In this document: positions 61,807 through 64,000 of the stretch, piece by piece
Numbering within the stretch: the first letter of the stretch is position 1
Layout: every line of letters starts with the position of its first letter
Source: Enterococcus quebecensis
Lineage (GTDB): Bacteria; Bacillota; Bacilli; Lactobacillales; Enterococcaceae
Length of the DNA stretch: 64,000 nt
Direction: 5' to 3'
NCBI RefSeq assembly: GCF_001730365.1
Contig: NZ_MIKB01000001.1
Coordinates: 310,001 to 374,000, forward strand
Translations under genes and position numbers: made by a program
Notes under the pieces: generated by a model
Seen by the model: only the letters and a program-made list of their open reading frames with translations
Told to the model about the DNA's origin: nothing
The model's database searches: none

Positions 61807-62028
61807 TTATTTATCCCCTTGGTTCTTCATTTGCTGCATCATTTGACGAATCTTCTTCTCAGAAGGTTTTTGTCCCATAGACATCATCATCATTCGTAAC
61901 ATATCCTCATTAACGGGAGGATTCTTTTTGAAATAGTCTTGCATATATTTGCGCGCAAGGAAAAATCCACCTGCTGCACCTACTAATAAAGCGATAATCG
62001 CGATTAACACTACTAAACCTGTTGACAT
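61807..62028 (-). CDS. yneF: YneF family (UPF0154) membrane protein
   Basis: A 73-residue protein with one N-terminal membrane helix ([22 protein letters not shown]) and a conserved cytoplasmic tail [20 protein letters not shown], then [15 protein letters not shown]. This matches UPF0154 throughout. The ATG at 62028 lies six bases after GGAGAG. The longer frame upstream is not needed. Function unknown in the family. Confidence 0.88.
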   Translation of the reverse strand: MSTGLVVLIAIIALLVGAAGGFFLARKYMQDYFKKNPPVNEDMLRMMMMSMGQKPSEKKIRQMMQQMKNQGDK

Positions 62029-62269
62029 ATAAATCTCTCCTTTCCACCTAGAAAAGCCAAACAAGAACTTCTGCTATTAACGTGATTCATGCAGTCAATA
62101 TTCCTGTCAAACTTACTATTTTTAAATTTAGTTGGGAATTTGTCCCAATTTTTTATAAATTGCTCTCAAGAAATCATTTTACTAGAAAGAAGCCGAAAAG
62201 AAAAGCTCTTTTGTCAGATTCCTCACAAGAATTTTACAAAAGCTCATTTCCTTTTGGTTTTCTCTTGTC

Positions 62270-63163
62270 TTATAAACCTTTTTCGATTTTTTCTAACAAA
62301 TCTGGATCAAATTTTTGCGACTTCAACATAGCAATTTCATAGCCATAAGGTGCTTTACTTGTTTTTTTATCTGCACCAACATATGGCGTTTCCAAAATTT
62401 TAGGTAAATCTTTTAATTTTTCATGGTGAACAACTTTATTCAACGCATCAAAACCAATCGTACCAAAACCAATATTCGCGTGACGGTCTTTATGAGAGCC
62501 CATTGGATTTTTAGAATCATTAACATGGACAACTTTTAAACGATCCAACCCAATAATTTTATCAAATTCTTCTAGAACACCATCAAAGTCATCTTTAACA
62601 TTGTAACCAGCATCATTGATGTGACATGTATCCATCGTTACAGATAATTTCTCATTCAGTTTAACACCTTCAATAATCGTTGCTAATTCTTCAAACGTAC
62701 GGCCTAACTCCGTTCCCTTACCTGCCATTGTTTCTAAAGCAATTTGAGGTACTTGTTCCTTCCATAGAACTTCATCAAGACCTTTGATGATTTGTTTTAA
62801 ACCGGCATCCACGCCAGCTCCGACATGGGCTCCTGGATGAAGAGTGATTTGTTTTGCACCTAAAGCATGAGCACGTTCAATTTCTTGACGTAAAAATGAC
62901 GTAGCAAAACCAAAATTCTCTAATTTGATTGTATTCCCTAAATTAATAATGTACGGTGCATGAACAACAATATTGCTCAACTCATGCTCGTCCATAAATT
63001 TTTGACCAACTTCAATATTCATTTCTTCAATTGGCTTGCGGCGTGTATTTTGTGGTGCGCCAGTATATATCATAAACGTCGTCGCGTTGTAACTTGCCGC
63101 CTCTTCTGCTGAACCTAGTAGCATTTTTTTACCACTCATACTAACATGTGAACCTAATAACAT
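62270..63163 (-). CDS. nfo: Endonuclease IV
   Basis: A 297-residue AP endonuclease (TIM barrel, three metal ions) that cuts DNA 5' to abasic sites in base excision repair. Family marks: [74 protein letters not shown] and [20 protein letters not shown]. The metal-binding His, Glu and Asp residues in these blocks are present. Normal length, with AGGAGGATC before the ATG. Confidence 0.95.
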   Translation of the reverse strand: MLLGSHVSMSGKKMLLGSAEEAASYNATTFMIYTGAPQNTRRKPIEEMNIEVGQKFMDEHELSNIVVHAPYIINLGNTIKLENFGFATSFLRQEIERAHALGAKQITLHPGAHVGAGVDAGLKQIIKGLDEVLWKEQVPQIALETMAGKGTELGRTFEELATIIEGVKLNEKLSVTMDTCHINDAGYNVKDDFDGVLEEFDKIIGLDRLKVVHVNDSKNPMGSHKDRHANIGFGTIGFDALNKVVHHEKLKDLPKILETPYVGADKKTSKAPYGYEIAMLKSQKFDPDLLEKIEKGL

Positions 63164-63348
63164 AATGATCCTCCTAATTTAAAAGCCGAACAGGCTCGTT
63201 TCAGTTCTGACAGAAAACTAACCCGTAAAGCATAACAATTATAAAACTATACAAGCTTACATTTTCTACAATTTTGCTTCCCTTAAAAGAGTACGTGAAA
63301 GGAATAGAAAAGACAATCTTTTTGCCTATTCTAAGATACTAAATTTCA

Positions 63349-63798
63349 CTACTTATCTTTCTTTGCAAAACGCATATAACTATCAATCCATTCTTCCATT
63401 GAAATTTTACTAACCAATTCCCCAATCAACTCATAAGGGATATTTTTCGGATTACTAAACCGAATACAGCTTTTCCCCATGTTTAACTTCGTGGGAACTA
63501 CCTTTTGATATTCTTCTTGAAACCATGCTAGTAATTTTTTATTTCCCATAATTCCCATGTGATACAACGACAAATGGTTCTTCTGAGCAGCTAAACTAAT
63601 AAAGGGTAGTGGTTCATCTTTTCTATCTAGATATCCATCTGGAAAAACGCTTAGAGGTACCACATATGTCGGCATACCATATTGCAAGCGTAAAATAAAC
63701 CCTTCTGGGATATTTTCGGCCATGACTTCAGCTAATCGCTGATAAGATTCTTGCCATTTTTCATCAATATTTTCTATATAATCCGTTACTCCATCCAT
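63349..63798 (-). CDS. DUF1801 family protein
   Basis: A 149-residue protein resembling DUF1801 (YdhG-like). It starts with a helix (ENIDEKWQESYQRLAEVMAE), then LRLQYGMPTYVVPLSVFPDG, FISLAAQKNHLSLYHMGI and GKSCIRFSNPKNIPYELIGE. The family is related to iron-chaperone-like folds, with function unsure. The downstream end of a YdeI-like gene lies 12 bases upstream on the same strand, so the two are cotranscribed. AGGAGAG precedes the ATG. Confidence 0.8.
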   Translation of the reverse strand: MDGVTDYIENIDEKWQESYQRLAEVMAENIPEGFILRLQYGMPTYVVPLSVFPDGYLDRKDEPLPFISLAAQKNHLSLYHMGIMGNKKLLAWFQEEYQKVVPTKLNMGKSCIRFSNPKNIPYELIGELVSKISMEEWIDSYMRFAKKDK

Positions 63799-63810
63799 GA
63801 CAGCTCTCCT

Positions 63811-64000
63811 TTACTTTGCCAAAAACTGACGATATAATTCTTTTGATTTGAATCCTTTTTCCAAAATATCAATCATTTCACTTTTCCTTTTTTCTTGTGT
63901 AGCTACCTGTTTAGCGCTATAGATATACCGTGCCCAATCCTTTTTATAGCCCGGGGTTAGTTTATCAAATAACGCTCTCGCTTCTTTATAATTTTCAATA
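63811..64000 (-). CDS. YdeI/OmpD-associated family protein, 3' part only
   Basis: The C-terminal 62 codons of a gene that begins beyond the right edge: EARALFDKLTPGYKKDWARY, IYSAKQVATQEKRKSEMIDI and LEKGFKSKELYRQF. The pattern of an Ala-Phe-Leu helix, then YxxxW, AKxxxT and R/K-rich, is that of the YdeI/OmpD-associated group. It ends at TAA (63811-63813) and precedes the DUF1801 gene by 12 bases. Confidence 0.7.
   Translation of the reverse strand, partial: IENYKEARALFDKLTPGYKKDWARYIYSAKQVATQEKRKSEMIDILEKGFKSKELYRQFLAK

Overview
The window looks like a chromosomal piece of an Enterococcus. It has low G+C and enterococcal gene sets: a tyrosine decarboxylation cluster (tyrP, tdcA, nhaC) beside a T-box-controlled tyrS, a WxL/DUF916 surface-protein locus, an E1-E2-E3 pyruvate dehydrogenase operon with a two-lipoyl E2, and V8-like secreted proteases. 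The species cannot be named from the sequence alone. No rRNA, tRNA or CRISPR array was seen.

Layout. 1-11,180 (minus strand): an array of about ten partial or broken Rhs/WapA-type toxin-tip cassettes, numbered C1 (right, upstream) to C10 (left, downstream, running off the edge). A cassette consists of the end of an Rhs core, a Trp/Lys-rich pre-toxin segment, one of two linker types, a variable toxin tip and an immunity gene, usually closed by a conserved inverted repeat. No full-length Rhs gene is present, so the array reads as a store of silent tips. 11,484-15,228: AI-2E family permease, DUF5067 protein, Ser/Thr kinase and a divergent XRE regulator. 15,428-22,265: nhaC, tdcA and tyrP, divergent from tyrS, in an unusual order. 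22,377-31,250: a seven-gene WxL locus, including a 1440-residue WxL protein, two WxL-interacting proteins and an LPxTG-like protein. 31,474-34,740: a regulator fragment, a lone tyrosine integrase flanked by paired TTGACGG repeats, and a YerC-type regulator. 34,879-37,071: a CcdA/TlpA thiol-redox operon with two paralogous exported proteins that each carry a Cys-Pro motif. 37,404-42,676: pdhA-pdhB-pdhC-lpdA. 43,247-46,625: mgtA behind an M-box Mg2+ riboswitch, with 131-bp tandem repeats in the leader. 46,662-50,494: an accessory stretch with a degraded type VII secretion effector module, a two-gene unit sharing an unusual FGNxN motif, and two copies of a covarying RNA-like element. 50,607-51,542: trxB. 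51,884-57,858: four tandem trypsin-fold secreted proteins. Three are intact proteases with FN3 and chitin-binding modules, and one has lost its whole catalytic triad. 58,108-61,643: heterodimeric multidrug ABC exporter. 61,807-64,000: yneF, nfo, DUF1801 and a partial YdeI-like gene.

How the parts work together. tyrP/tdcA/nhaC exchange and decarboxylate tyrosine and handle ions for acid resistance, while tyrS senses uncharged tRNA-Tyr. The WxL proteins and their membrane-anchored partners should form a cell-wall complex. CcdA passes electrons to TlpA and probably to the two CP-motif proteins. The most novel-looking material is the toxin-tip array with its boundary element, the paired RNA-like element at 48.9-49.3 kb, the peptide-encoding repeats in the mgtA leader, and the pseudoprotease beside its active paralogues.
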